A stretch of 64,000 nt of DNA from JBMOMT01 sp049324835 (GTDB taxonomy: Bacteria > Chloroflexota > Anaerolineae > CAYNKW01), in NCBI GenBank assembly GCA_049324835.1, contig JBMOMT010000043.1:62001-126000 (forward strand). Direction: 5' to 3'. Within the stretch, counting starts at the first letter, position 1. Every line of letters starts with the position of its first letter. The position numbers and the translations under genes were made by a program. The notes beneath the pieces were generated by a model. That model did no database searches and was not told where the DNA came from. It saw only the letters and a program-made list of their open reading frames with translations. Positions 8,307 to 16,310 of this stretch are shown here, piece by piece.

Positions 8307-9482
8307 TTATCCTATCAGCGCGCGATACGCAGACAAATAGATTTCCTTTTGTTGGGCCCATTGATACTGCCGGTACAACTTTTGCGAGTTCTCTACCAGC
8401 GTCTGCCGTCTTGCGGGGTTTCGATACAATTCCAGTATGCCCTGGGCCAGGCTGGCGACATCGCCGGGCTCAAAGAAACAAATGCTGTTGTCATCAAAGT
8501 AAGCCTCGACCGCCCCAAGCCGGGAAGCCAGCACAGGCAGGCCAAAGGTGAAATAATCATACATTTTGCCGGTATGTACCAGGTTTGAATAGGGCGAGGA
8601 TTTCTGAGCAACGATGCCGGCATCGGCACGGGCCAGTTCTGCGATCATTTCGTCCAGAGGCACAAAGCCCAGGTATTGCACCTGCTCCTCCAGACCCATC
8701 GCGGCGATCTGGGCGGTGAAATCTTGTTGATAGCTGCCTCTGCCCAGGATGCGCAGCCGTATGCCCGGAATCTCGGCGCGCAGGCGCGCAACGGCTTCTA
8801 GCATGGTATCGTGGCCGTATCGCTCCTCGATGGCTCCGTGACAGATGAGCGTAAAGTGCTCATTTTCTTTGGCTCTGGCCGGAGTATCGCTTTTGAGGAA
8901 TCGAGGCTCCGGCGCGTTCAAAATGACACTGATTTTTGAGGCAGGGCAGCCCCGGCCGACAAACCCCTGTTTCATCTGCTCGGTCACGGCAAAGACGGTA
9001 TGGGCATAGCTCAGTGCCCGTTTCTGGAACCATTCCAGCCACTTGATGAGCCAGGGGGCATTGTATTTGGTGGCCCAAAGCTCTGGCGTGGGTTCGTACA
9101 TGACCAGCGTCACTTTGGCCCCCAGCAGTCTGGGTATCAGGGTGGCAAATACCAGAAAATCGGGCATGTTGTTGACCTGAATCGCGGCAAAAGGGCGCTC
9201 CAGGTGAAGGCGGGTCAACTTCCAGGCTACCAGCAAACAAAAGGCCAGATAATCGTACAAATAGCGGAACAAACCGGCTTTCTTGCGGACAAGGGGAATC
9301 GTATGCAGACGAACACCATTGATGGTGGGCTCGTTTGCCTCTGATTTGCCGGGCAGGCAGATGACGTCCAGTTCATATCCGGCATTGAGCAATGTTTCTG
9401 CCTCGCGACGAACCAGGAGGTCGTAATAGTTGTGCCTGACAATGGCTATTCTTTTGGCAGTTTCTTGATTCCCCTTGGGCAT
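8307..9482 (-). CDS. Glycosyltransferase, GT4-like (GT-B fold)
   Basis: 391 residues. Predicted cytoplasmic retaining glycosyltransferase adding one sugar to a lipid-linked oligosaccharide. N-terminal acceptor half: RIAIVRHNYYDLLVRREAET, VICLPGKSEANEP, GLFRYLYDYLAFCLL, and a membrane-proximal stretch. C-terminal donor half: FTLICHGAIEERYGHDTMLE, LRILGRGSYQQDF, VQYLGFVPLDEMIAELARAD, then KMYDYFTFGLPVLASRLGAVEAYF, the E-x7-E-like nucleotide-sugar region in weak form. Two ATG codons lie 6 bases apart. The second (9482) is chosen because AGAGG sits 6 bases before it. Acceptor and donor cannot be assigned. Confidence 0.85.
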   Translation of the reverse strand: MPKGNQETAKRIAIVRHNYYDLLVRREAETLLNAGYELDVICLPGKSEANEPTINGVRLHTIPLVRKKAGLFRYLYDYLAFCLLVAWKLTRLHLERPFAAIQVNNMPDFLVFATLIPRLLGAKVTLVMYEPTPELWATKYNAPWLIKWLEWFQKRALSYAHTVFAVTEQMKQGFVGRGCPASKISVILNAPEPRFLKSDTPARAKENEHFTLICHGAIEERYGHDTMLEAVARLRAEIPGIRLRILGRGSYQQDFTAQIAAMGLEEQVQYLGFVPLDEMIAELARADAGIVAQKSSPYSNLVHTGKMYDYFTFGLPVLASRLGAVEAYFDDNSICFFEPGDVASLAQGILELYRNPARRQTLVENSQKLYRQYQWAQQKEIYLSAYRALIG

Positions 9483-9520
9483 GGGCATCCTCTCGATGGC
9501 GGGTGTGATAGAGCGGCTCT

Positions 9521-10453
9521 TTAGCTCGATTTTTTGGACAGATGTTTGGTTCTGTCACCCAGCAGAGATTTGGGGAACGAGATCAAAATCTCCAGTTGGG
9601 AGCGCCGCACATAACGAGCCAGTTCGGGCTCGATCTGTTCTTTCCTGGCCAGCCAGCTTGATACATAGCCCCAGGCCATAGCCAGGCTGCCGGTCACGTA
9701 TGGCGGAGTGACCATTCGGCGTGCCACTCGGGCCAGCATATAGGCGGGGTGATAGCCCATGAAATATGCCCCACGACCCTGCTCAATGCGGCTCTTGAGC
9801 AGGCCGGTGGCCTCACCTTCTGCCCGGTGGTGAAGCACTTGAAGGCGCCGAAAGGTCTCGGTGTGCCAGCCCAACATGCGGGCCTTCCAATCATCGATGC
9901 CATCCCATCCGTAACTGCGGGGGATGCCGCCGATGGCTTCAAAGCACTCGCGCCGGTAGAGTTTGGTGGGCCCCTGGGTACAGTCGTGCAGAGGGGTTCC
10001 TGCCGTCCATGCCTGGCCGTCAAAGACATAGGTCTGGCCGCTGGCGATGCCCAATCGGGGATTTGCGGCAAACTGTTGCAGCAACTCTTGAAAATAATCG
10101 GGCCCGAAGGAAAGATCACCATCCAGTTTGACCACAATGTCGAAATCGGTGTGGGTGATCTGCTCAAAGCCAGCGTAAAAAGCTTCCACCACGCCGGGTC
10201 CGCGCTGCCGGAAACCCCGGTCCTGGCGGTGGATCAACCGTAGCCAATCGAACCGCTCGGCAAAGGGAGCGACGATCGATTCCGTGCCGTCGCTTGAACC
10301 ATCGTTGACGATGATCCACTCGGCCGGTTTGACCGTTTGTTCTGTGACCGAGCGCAAAGTTTTTTCGATAAAGGCGGCCTCGTTACGAACAGGCGAGATG
10401 ATGACGTATGTCAGGGGGGGGATGGGCCCGGTTTCGGTGTGTTCTTGGACCAT
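9521..10453 (-). CDS. Glycosyltransferase family 2
   Basis: 310 residues. Inverting GT-A transferase of the family that extends bacterial surface glycans. N-terminal signature YVIISPVRNEAAFIEKTLRS (about 16-35), IIVNDGSSDGT (nucleotide binding), then FDIVVKLDGDLSFGPDYFQE with the DGD metal motif. The C-terminal part has WDGIDDWKARMLGWHTETFR and an amphipathic end. Start at 10453 is supported by AAGGAG six bases upstream; the longer frame to 10486 has no such site. Codons 11-14 contain a run of eight C (coding strand), a possible slippage site. It lies 29 bases after the GT4 gene and 38 before the next glycosyltransferase in the same unit. Confidence 0.88.
   Translation of the reverse strand: MVQEHTETGPIPPLTYVIISPVRNEAAFIEKTLRSVTEQTVKPAEWIIVNDGSSDGTESIVAPFAERFDWLRLIHRQDRGFRQRGPGVVEAFYAGFEQITHTDFDIVVKLDGDLSFGPDYFQELLQQFAANPRLGIASGQTYVFDGQAWTAGTPLHDCTQGPTKLYRRECFEAIGGIPRSYGWDGIDDWKARMLGWHTETFRRLQVLHHRAEGEATGLLKSRIEQGRGAYFMGYHPAYMLARVARRMVTPPYVTGSLAMAWGYVSSWLARKEQIEPELARYVRRSQLEILISFPKSLLGDRTKHLSKKSS
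10414..10421. repeat. G8/C8 homopolymer near the 5' end of a glycosyltransferase gene
   Basis: Eight consecutive G on the plus strand, eight C in the coding strand, at codons 11-14 of the GT2 gene (Ile-Pro-Pro-Leu). A gain or loss of one base would stop the enzyme early. Tracts of this length near the start of surface-glycan genes are known as phase-variation sites in other bacteria; here this is only a possibility. Confidence 0.6.
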
Positions 10454-10482
10454 GTTTTTCTCCTTGTGGTGCGGCGGCGTGC

Positions 10483-11748
10483 TCACAGTTTTTTCTTGTT
10501 TGACGCGATATGGGCCGACTGTTGGAAAAATTCTCCGAGTTGGCGCACACCTTTGTGCAGGCTGAAATCGGCTTCTACGATAGCCCGTCCGCGGCGGCCC
10601 ATTTCGGCGCGAGCCTGCCTGCTCTGGCTGTAAAACGTTTGCAGGGCCTCGGCCAGGGCTGGCGCATCTCGGGGAGGAACCAGCAGACCCGCGCCGGGGC
10701 GCACCAGTTCATCGATGCCGACGATCTGGCACGAAACCACAGGAACTTGCATGGCCATGGCCTCGGCCAGAGCCACCGGCATGCCGTCGCGATCACCATC
10801 CTGGGCGATCACGCAGGCCAGGGCGAAAACATCGCACCAGACCAGGTTGTCCAGGACGGCGCTTTGGGGCTGGGGGCCCAGCAGCCTGACCCGATCCTGC
10901 AAGCCGTAGCGGGCGATGCGGGTTTCCAGTTCCGATTCGAGTGGGCCATCGCCAATGATGCGACATTCGAAATCGAGCCCTTTTTCCCGGAGTAGATGGC
11001 AGGCTTCTACGAGATAGGCATGTCCCTTTTTCTCCACCAGCCGCCCCACCGAGAGAATGCGCAAGGCCCCTGCCTGGCTGGAATCTGCCCGGGCCGCCGG
11101 CGGGTAAAAGTGGCCCAGATCGACCCAGGGATGCAGCACGTGGATTTGTGCCGGGTTCAGGCCGGGGCACTGTTCGAGTAGATAGGATTTGTTAAACTCG
11201 GAAACGGTCACGGCAAAGCGGGCCCGGCCCAGCTTTTCACAGAGCAGCAGATTATCGCGGTAAATGTCGTTGGCGTGGGCGGTGACGCTATACGGCCGCT
11301 CGAGCAGGCAGCCGGCGATCCGGGCCACTGTGGCCGCCCTATCGACAAAGTGGGCGTGCAGGTGCGCCGGCTGCGACCGGCGCAGCAGGAAAGCGGCATA
11401 AACACCCTCGCCAAAATGAAGCCAAGTTTTCAGCCAGGCTTTCAGGCTGGGGTGAGGGCGGGTCAGCAGGCGGAGCAAGATGCCGAAAAACCGACGCGGC
11501 CGCAGCAGGGTGAAATAGAGATGCGCCAGGAGCAGGTGGGCTCCGCTGACCGGCAACAGGCTGAGCACGCTCTCCTGGAGCGCTTGCTGCTCCTGGGAAA
11601 GCACCATTTCAGGCGGCGGGCGGCGGATGGTAATGATCTGGATTTCCATTCCCAATTCCCGCAGGATGCGAATCTCCCGATCGATAAAGGTGGTGGTCAG
11701 CGATGGGTAGGTGCCGATGATGTAGGCCAGTGACAAGGTCTCTTTCAT
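10483..11748 (-). CDS. Glycosyltransferase, GT4 (WcaL/colanic-acid type)
   Basis: 421 residues from ATG 11748. GT-B fold retaining transferase. N-terminal half: LAYIIGTYPSLTTTFIDREI, IITIRRPPPE and AHLHAHFVDRAATVARIAG, the HxHF region seen in WcaL-like enzymes. C-terminal half: RILSVGRLVEKKGHAYLVEA, CRIIGDGPLESEL, VRLLGPQPQSAVLDNL, DVFALACVIAQDGDRDGMPV followed by ALAEAMAMQVPVVS, the donor-sugar phosphate site. The frame stays open upstream to 12288, but that part lies inside the deacetylase gene and is not protein-like. The ATG overlaps the deacetylase stop as ATGA, which fixes the start and implies translational coupling. It resembles the GT4 gene at 25085-26344, so the two may be paralogues. 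Confidence 0.9.
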   Translation of the reverse strand: MKETLSLAYIIGTYPSLTTTFIDREIRILRELGMEIQIITIRRPPPEMVLSQEQQALQESVLSLLPVSGAHLLLAHLYFTLLRPRRFFGILLRLLTRPHPSLKAWLKTWLHFGEGVYAAFLLRRSQPAHLHAHFVDRAATVARIAGCLLERPYSVTAHANDIYRDNLLLCEKLGRARFAVTVSEFNKSYLLEQCPGLNPAQIHVLHPWVDLGHFYPPAARADSSQAGALRILSVGRLVEKKGHAYLVEACHLLREKGLDFECRIIGDGPLESELETRIARYGLQDRVRLLGPQPQSAVLDNLVWCDVFALACVIAQDGDRDGMPVALAEAMAMQVPVVSCQIVGIDELVRPGAGLLVPPRDAPALAEALQTFYSQSRQARAEMGRRGRAIVEADFSLHKGVRQLGEFFQQSAHIASNKKKL

Positions 11749-12701
11749 GGCTTGCCTCGAAGGGTAGGCTCGGCCTGCAGGTATTGGATGGCGTATTCGC
11801 TGGCCGTGACGGGCACGATGCCGGGAAAAGAGAGCATGAAGGAAAATAGCTCGCGCGTGTTCGCCAGCAATTCTTGTCCGTCCGTTCGATAGAGCAGCTT
11901 GCGAATTCGAAAGCCGTGCGTTCGAATAAAAGAGGGCGACAGAAAACGGCGGTTGAGGTAAGGAATGCCGCGCTGTTTTTTCTGGGCCTGGTTGGGTTTT
12001 TTGCGCTGACGAAACTCGACCGGATGCGCCAGGTAGACGATGGGCTTGCCGGTAAGCCGGGATTCGGCATACAGCAGCCTGAAAAGCCCTTTCATGACCA
12101 CCGGCCCCAGCGCGTTGAGCACGGCCGAGATAAAGGGCAGCCCTGCCGCCGAAACCGGCACTTCCCAGATGGGCAGATCGCCCGGCTTGAAAGCATTTTC
12201 CCGGTGGGGGTGGTAGGCGCGCCGTGGCGCGCGGAGCCAGTTCACATTGATGAGATTGGAACTGATCAGGTCCATCCGCTGCGAGCACACAGAGCTATCG
12301 GTCCAGTAGCCATATTCCCCCAGCCTTTTCAGGGTGTGGGCCGAGGTTTTGACCCGCGGGCTGCGAAAGGCGCGCAAGGTGGCGCCGGCAAAGGTCGATA
12401 GTTTCTCCGTAGCCTGAGCGATATAGGCGTCCTGCAGGTCCGGCGACATACGATCGTAATCTTCTTCATCTCCGTGGGTCAGGCCGTGGCAGCCGATTTC
12501 GTGGCCTTGTGATTGCAGCGTTTTCATTCTTTCCGGGTAGAGATGGGCGCCGGCGGCAGTAAAGTAAAAAGTGGCCCGGATGCCCAACGAGTGGCACAGG
12601 CTCACGGCCGTATCCAGACCGTGATGCCTGACCTCAAGAGGAAGCCAAAAGTCCGGGTCCACATCCCAGGTGATAAGCAAGGGTACTCGGTGTTGCTGCA
12701 T
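11745..12701 (-). CDS. Polysaccharide deacetylase, NodB family
   Basis: 318 residues. Predicted metal-dependent de-N-acetylase acting on a glycan or lipid-linked intermediate. Motif 1 is present in variant form (LLITWDVDPDFWLP, about 8-21), followed by LGIRATFYFTAAGAHLYPER. Motif 2 is HEIGCHGLTHGDEEDYD (His-x3-His metal ligands, about 67-83) and motif 3 LRAFRSPRVKTSAHTLKRLG. YWTDSSVCSQR, near the active-site loop, follows. No signal peptide is visible, so it is probably cytoplasmic, like PgaB-unrelated deacetylases that act on precursors. The stop overlaps the start of the GT4 gene by four bases; the start is 10 bases after the acyltransferase stop. All three motifs are in the normal order here, unlike the deacetylase at 7018-8304. 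Confidence 0.87.
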   Translation of the reverse strand: MQQHRVPLLITWDVDPDFWLPLEVRHHGLDTAVSLCHSLGIRATFYFTAAGAHLYPERMKTLQSQGHEIGCHGLTHGDEEDYDRMSPDLQDAYIAQATEKLSTFAGATLRAFRSPRVKTSAHTLKRLGEYGYWTDSSVCSQRMDLISSNLINVNWLRAPRRAYHPHRENAFKPGDLPIWEVPVSAAGLPFISAVLNALGPVVMKGLFRLLYAESRLTGKPIVYLAHPVEFRQRKKPNQAQKKQRGIPYLNRRFLSPSFIRTHGFRIRKLLYRTDGQELLANTRELFSFMLSFPGIVPVTASEYAIQYLQAEPTLRGKP

Positions 12702-12711
12702 TCACAGTCTC

Positions 12712-13281
12712 CTACTCCACATATCCGTAACCATCAACGAGCTTTTCGTTCATTTCCTGCTTCATTTCCAAGGACACGTTTTCGCTTTGTGTATACTCTT
12801 GACCAAAACACGGCAAGTGTTTCATCTGTTCCCGGTGTTTTACCAGGAAATCCTCCAACGAACCCAGCACCCGGACGGGATTGCCGGCGGCGACGACATT
12901 TTCCGGGACGTCCTGGTGAACCACGCTGCCCGCTCCAATGATGGCGTTTGCCCCGATAGTCACGCCGGGCAGGACAATACACCCTGCACCCAGAAAAACA
13001 TTATCGCCGATCTTGACTTTGCCAACACGGGTGTATCCCAGGTGCTTTTTGGTGCTGGCATCATGGGCCAGGATATGAACGCGGGGCGCCAGGGTCACAT
13101 TGTTGCCGATCTCGATGTGCCAGCAATGGCTGGGATCTATAATGACGCCGGTTTGGATGTTGCAATTACTACCCAGTCTTAGGCCTCTTTTGATCAGAGC
13201 TCTCAGGGTTGGTTCTCCGGCTAACGTGATATCGCCTCGGACGCGCAGCCATAGCCGTTCAATTCTTGAAGGAAACTTCAT
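12712..13281 (-). CDS. Hexapeptide-repeat O-acetyltransferase (serine acetyltransferase/CysE-like fold)
   Basis: 189 residues. Left-handed beta-helix acyltransferase, likely acetylating a sugar hydroxyl with acetyl-CoA. N-terminus MKFPSRIERLWLRVRGDITL, then hexapeptide turns: LGSNCNIQTGVIID, IEIGNNVTLAPRVHILAHDA (catalytic His region), VKIGDNVFLGAGCIVLPGVT, IGANAIIGAGSVVHQDVP, ENVVAAGNPVRVLGS (CoA-binding end). The ATG at 13281 has TAGGAG five bases upstream. An in-frame ATG at 13356 would add 25 residues but lacks a site. It is the first gene of the leftmost minus-strand unit and faces the GTTAGAAA array at 13377-13420. Confidence 0.85.
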   Translation of the reverse strand: MKFPSRIERLWLRVRGDITLAGEPTLRALIKRGLRLGSNCNIQTGVIIDPSHCWHIEIGNNVTLAPRVHILAHDASTKKHLGYTRVGKVKIGDNVFLGAGCIVLPGVTIGANAIIGAGSVVHQDVPENVVAAGNPVRVLGSLEDFLVKHREQMKHLPCFGQEYTQSENVSLEMKQEMNEKLVDGYGYVE

Positions 13282-13376
13282 GCTGGCTCCTAATCGGGGT
13301 AGGTCAAGACCTGATTCCAAGTGGTACTTTAGTCCGCCCCGGTACGCTACTCCCATTGACTTGTAGGCTCATAAAT

Positions 13377-13420
13377 GTTACCCTGTAAACGTTATAAATG
13401 GTTAGAAAATCGTTAGAAAG
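13377..13420 (-). promoter_or_regulatory. Phased GTTA(GAAA) repeat array A, candidate response-regulator site
   Basis: GTTA units begin at 13377 (GTTACCCT), 13391 (GTTATAAA), 13401 (GTTAGAAA) and 13412 (GTTAGAAA): spacings 14, 10 and 11. They fill the 175-base gap between the minus-strand acyltransferase gene and the plus-strand beta-helix gene. Seen from the acyltransferase the units read TTTCTAAC, the same orientation as the other two arrays. No convincing -10 box could be fixed for either gene. OmpR/PhoB-type regulators bind direct repeats of this period; the regulator itself is not identified. Confidence 0.5.
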
Positions 13421-13456
13421 TTGACCATAAACTGGCATTGGAAGGGGCAAAGGTCT

Positions 13457-15019
13457 ATGAAAAAACTGGCTGTTAGCGCTCTCCTGATCGCGATACCGTT
13501 TTTCACCCTCGTTTCTTCCTTTTCCTCGGCGGCCCCACTGCTGGTTCCGAGCGAAAACACGCTGTCTCGAGATGAGCAATCTGATGCGGATCATAGGGCG
13601 CTGAAGCCTGCCCAGGCTGAACCAGGCTCTCACCGGGTCTATTTGCCTTTGCTTTCCAAGAATTTTCTCTCCTGCGATCACGTCATCGAGACATGGCTTT
13701 CAACAGCCGATGGCCGCACCAACTATGCTGCCGTCCAGGCTGGCGATACTGTCTGTATCGCTGCTGGCACGCGCGGAGATCTGAAACTGCAAAACTTTGA
13801 AGGCACGGCCGAAAACCCAATTGTTTTTGTGAACGCGGGTGGGCCGGTTATCATTGCTTCAGATACCTCCCACGGCATCTTGTTCCAAAATAGCCGTCAC
13901 TTTCGCCTGACCGGCACGGGTATTCATGACATTGAATACGGCATTCGAATCGTCAGCTCGACCAACGTTGGCGTCCAGGCGGCGTACAAAAGCAGCGATT
14001 TCGAGATCGATCACATCGAGGTCAGTGGCGCCAGTGGCGCCGGAATCATGGCAAAAACCAAAGCCGTATGCTCGGACGGCTCCACCAATGATTATGACTA
14101 TGATTTCGATGGCATCATACGGGGCGATCTGGATGATGTGGTGAACCGCAGCAATTTCACCACGAGAAATTTGCGCGTTCACGACAATTACATTCACTCT
14201 GTTGGCGCTGAGGGTTTCTATATTGGCAGCTCTCATTATGGTGGTAAAGAAGCCAGTTGCAGCGGCAATGTCGAGATGCTTTATCCTCCTGTCTTGCAAA
14301 GTGTGAGTATCTTTGATAATAGAATAATAGATGCGGGCTGGGACGGCATTCAGGTTGGCTCGGCCATCCAAGATTGCAACATTCATCACAACGATATCCT
14401 GCGAGACAGCCGGGCCAACGAACTTTACCAACAGAGCGGCATCATGAACAACCCCGGCAGCGTGTGCAACATTTACAGCAACCATATCCAGGATGGTGGT
14501 GGTCCGGGCATCTTTGTCCAGGGCAACGGCGGCAACATCATCTATAATAACGTCATTGTCAACGCCGGGCAGAACGAGCCTCTGGATAGCCGCACTGGCA
14601 ATGGCATCACTGTCTATACGGGCAGCAACACGGGAAACAATATTTACGTTTTGAACAATACGATTGTCGCCCCCAGGAATCTGGGTATCAAGTTCAAGAA
14701 CGCCCAGGGCGACGAGAATCGGGTTCAAAACAATATCATCATCGCGCCGGGGAGTTACGATTCTTACGGCGATGCGGCCTACATCCAGACCGAGGAGCGC
14801 ATCAGCGTGGAAATTTCTCACAACTATACCAGCCAGAGCTCAGAAGGGATGGGGTTTGCCGAGCCCGACTCTGGCAATTTCGCCCTGATCGCAGATTCCC
14901 CAGCAGTCGATGTCGGCATCAATTGGGATCTCGGTGTGGGTACGGCAGATAAAGCCGGCACGGCCCGGCCGCAAGGCAGAAGCTATGATGCCGGCGCCTA
15001 CGAGTGTATACTCTACTAA
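13457..15019 (+). CDS. Exported right-handed parallel beta-helix protein
   Basis: 520 residues. Signal peptide MKKLAVSALLIAIPFFTLVS, likely cleaved near residue 26. After a short linker there is a YLPLLSK motif (62-68), then a repetitive body with PbH1-type coils rich in Asn and Ile: VHDNYIHSVG, SIFDNRIIDAGWDGIQVG, NIHHNDILRD, NIYSNHIQDGGGPGIFVQG, IIYNNVIVNAG, NNIYVLNNTIVAP, ENRVQNNIIIAPG. This is the fold of pectate lyases, C5-epimerases and alginate lyases (PF13229-like). No lyase or epimerase active site is recognisable, so binding or processing of the local glycan is inferred. The ATG at 13457 is used (AAAGG upstream); a frame extension to 13421 lacks support. It is the only plus-strand gene inside the glycan locus. 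Confidence 0.82.
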   Translation: MKKLAVSALLIAIPFFTLVSSFSSAAPLLVPSENTLSRDEQSDADHRALKPAQAEPGSHRVYLPLLSKNFLSCDHVIETWLSTADGRTNYAAVQAGDTVCIAAGTRGDLKLQNFEGTAENPIVFVNAGGPVIIASDTSHGILFQNSRHFRLTGTGIHDIEYGIRIVSSTNVGVQAAYKSSDFEIDHIEVSGASGAGIMAKTKAVCSDGSTNDYDYDFDGIIRGDLDDVVNRSNFTTRNLRVHDNYIHSVGAEGFYIGSSHYGGKEASCSGNVEMLYPPVLQSVSIFDNRIIDAGWDGIQVGSAIQDCNIHHNDILRDSRANELYQQSGIMNNPGSVCNIYSNHIQDGGGPGIFVQGNGGNIIYNNVIVNAGQNEPLDSRTGNGITVYTGSNTGNNIYVLNNTIVAPRNLGIKFKNAQGDENRVQNNIIIAPGSYDSYGDAAYIQTEERISVEISHNYTSQSSEGMGFAEPDSGNFALIADSPAVDVGINWDLGVGTADKAGTARPQGRSYDAGAYECILY

Positions 15020-15062
15020 AAGCACTCGATGCTCGATTGAAGCCAGATTCAATTGTAAAGGT

Positions 15063-16304
15063 TCACGGGAGCCGCTCTCGTTCAGGGAGTGGCTCTTTAT
15101 GTTGTGGGGGAACCCCGTTCAAGAGCCGGGAATACAGGGCCTGGTGATCTCGGGCCTGCTTTTCTGCACTGAAACGTTCGATAACCAGCCGCCTGGCTGC
15201 GGCCCCCATTGCTTGGGCCTGCCTGGGATCGTACAAAAGCTGCTCGATGGCTTGCGCCAGTTGCTGGCTATCTCCGGGCGTTATCAGCAGGCCTGTTTGG
15301 CCGGGGATAATGGCCTTTTCGGTGCCCGATACTCTGGAGGCTACAATGGGCAGGCCGGTCACCATGGCCTCCAGCAATGCCATCGACAGCCCTTCCCACA
15401 GCGAGGGGAGAGCAAAAAAATCGCTGGCAGCCAGCCATTGGGCGACATTGCTGCGGTTGCCCAGAAAATGGACGTGTGAATCGAGATCCAATGCTTTCAC
15501 CTGGAATTGCAGGTCTTGTTTCAGCGGGCCATCGCCTAGAAAAATTGCCTGTACATCTGGGTGTTGGGGCACGATGGACGCCAGAGCTTTTATCATGTGG
15601 CGGTGGCCCTTGACCTCTTTGAGTGCTCCCACCATGATGATCAGACGGGCTTTTTGCGCCAGGCCCAACTGTTGGCGAATGAGGGTTTTGTCCTCTGGCC
15701 GGCCATATCTTGAGACGTCCACCCCGTTGGGCATGACCAGGATTTTGTCTTGAATGGGGCCGATGGTTTTTATCATGGAGGTTTTTACCTCGTCAGATAC
15801 GGCAATCAGACCATCGACCAGGCGGGCGGTCGTTCGATACAACAAGTGGTGAAGGAAATTCTTGGTTCCAAGTAGCCATTTGAACCGGGGCAGGTGATCC
15901 GGCGTCAGTACGAAATTGGCGCTGTGAAAAGTCCAGAGCACCGCCCGGGCTCGGGTTGTGTAGCGCAGGAGCAGGATCAAGAAATCGAGACTTCGCAGTA
16001 AATGGGTTTGGATGACATCACTATCGTGTTTTTCAACGAGTCTCGCCAGCTCTCGCCAGATGCGAATCATATCCGCGATAAAGAGGGGAAAGACCAGCAC
16101 ACTGTGACGGCGCGAGGGGAGTATCTCTACCTGGATGCCATGTTTCTCGATGTCCTCACGCAGCGGGCCATCGCAAAAGGTGCAGACCACCACCCGGCAG
16201 CCAAGCCGGCTCAGATTCGCGGCCAGCGTCCGCACAACTTCCTGCGCCCCTCCAATATCCAGATCGGAAATGATTTGCATGACGCCGATTTCAGCTCTCT
16301 GCAT
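15063..16304 (-). CDS. Glycosyltransferase, GT4
   Basis: 413 residues. Predicted retaining GT-B transferase. N-terminal half starts GVMQIISDLDIGGAQEVVRT, the classical acceptor-loop GGA/Q motif, with WTFHSANFVL and GLIAVSDEVK. C-terminal half: ILVMPNGVDVSRYG, LIIMVGALKEVKGHRHMIKA, AIFLGDGPLKQDL, VHFLGNRSNVAQWLAASDFF, then ALPSLWEGLSMALLEAMVTG with the EGLSMALLEA donor-binding motif. Start ATG at 16304 is 6 bases after the ligase stop; an alternative Met at 16280 would remove eight residues. It is the last gene of the unit starting at 22506. Its C-terminal codons overlap a plus-strand terminator hairpin. Confidence 0.9.
   Translation of the reverse strand: MQRAEIGVMQIISDLDIGGAQEVVRTLAANLSRLGCRVVVCTFCDGPLREDIEKHGIQVEILPSRRHSVLVFPLFIADMIRIWRELARLVEKHDSDVIQTHLLRSLDFLILLLRYTTRARAVLWTFHSANFVLTPDHLPRFKWLLGTKNFLHHLLYRTTARLVDGLIAVSDEVKTSMIKTIGPIQDKILVMPNGVDVSRYGRPEDKTLIRQQLGLAQKARLIIMVGALKEVKGHRHMIKALASIVPQHPDVQAIFLGDGPLKQDLQFQVKALDLDSHVHFLGNRSNVAQWLAASDFFALPSLWEGLSMALLEAMVTGLPIVASRVSGTEKAIIPGQTGLLITPGDSQQLAQAIEQLLYDPRQAQAMGAAARRLVIERFSAEKQARDHQALYSRLLNGVPPQHKEPLPERERLP
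15069..15099 (+). terminator. Hairpin downstream of the beta-helix gene
   Basis: GAGCCGCTC (15069-15077) pairs with GAGTGGCTC (15087-15095) through a 9-base loop, with one G-T pair, followed by TTTAT. It would end the plus-strand transcript. It lies within the last codons of the convergent glycosyltransferase gene. The U-tract is short, so the strength is doubtful. Confidence 0.42.
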
Positions 16305-16310
16305 TTGGGC

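Noticed and set aside
10483..12288. A 601-residue reading of a glycosyltransferase
   Set aside because: The extra N-terminal part is read across the deacetylase gene; the ATGA overlap at 11748 gives the real start.
13859..14821. Minus-strand open frame of 320 codons opposite the beta-helix gene
   Set aside because: The repetitive Asn/Ile codons of the plus-strand gene keep the opposite frame open; no start site or domain.
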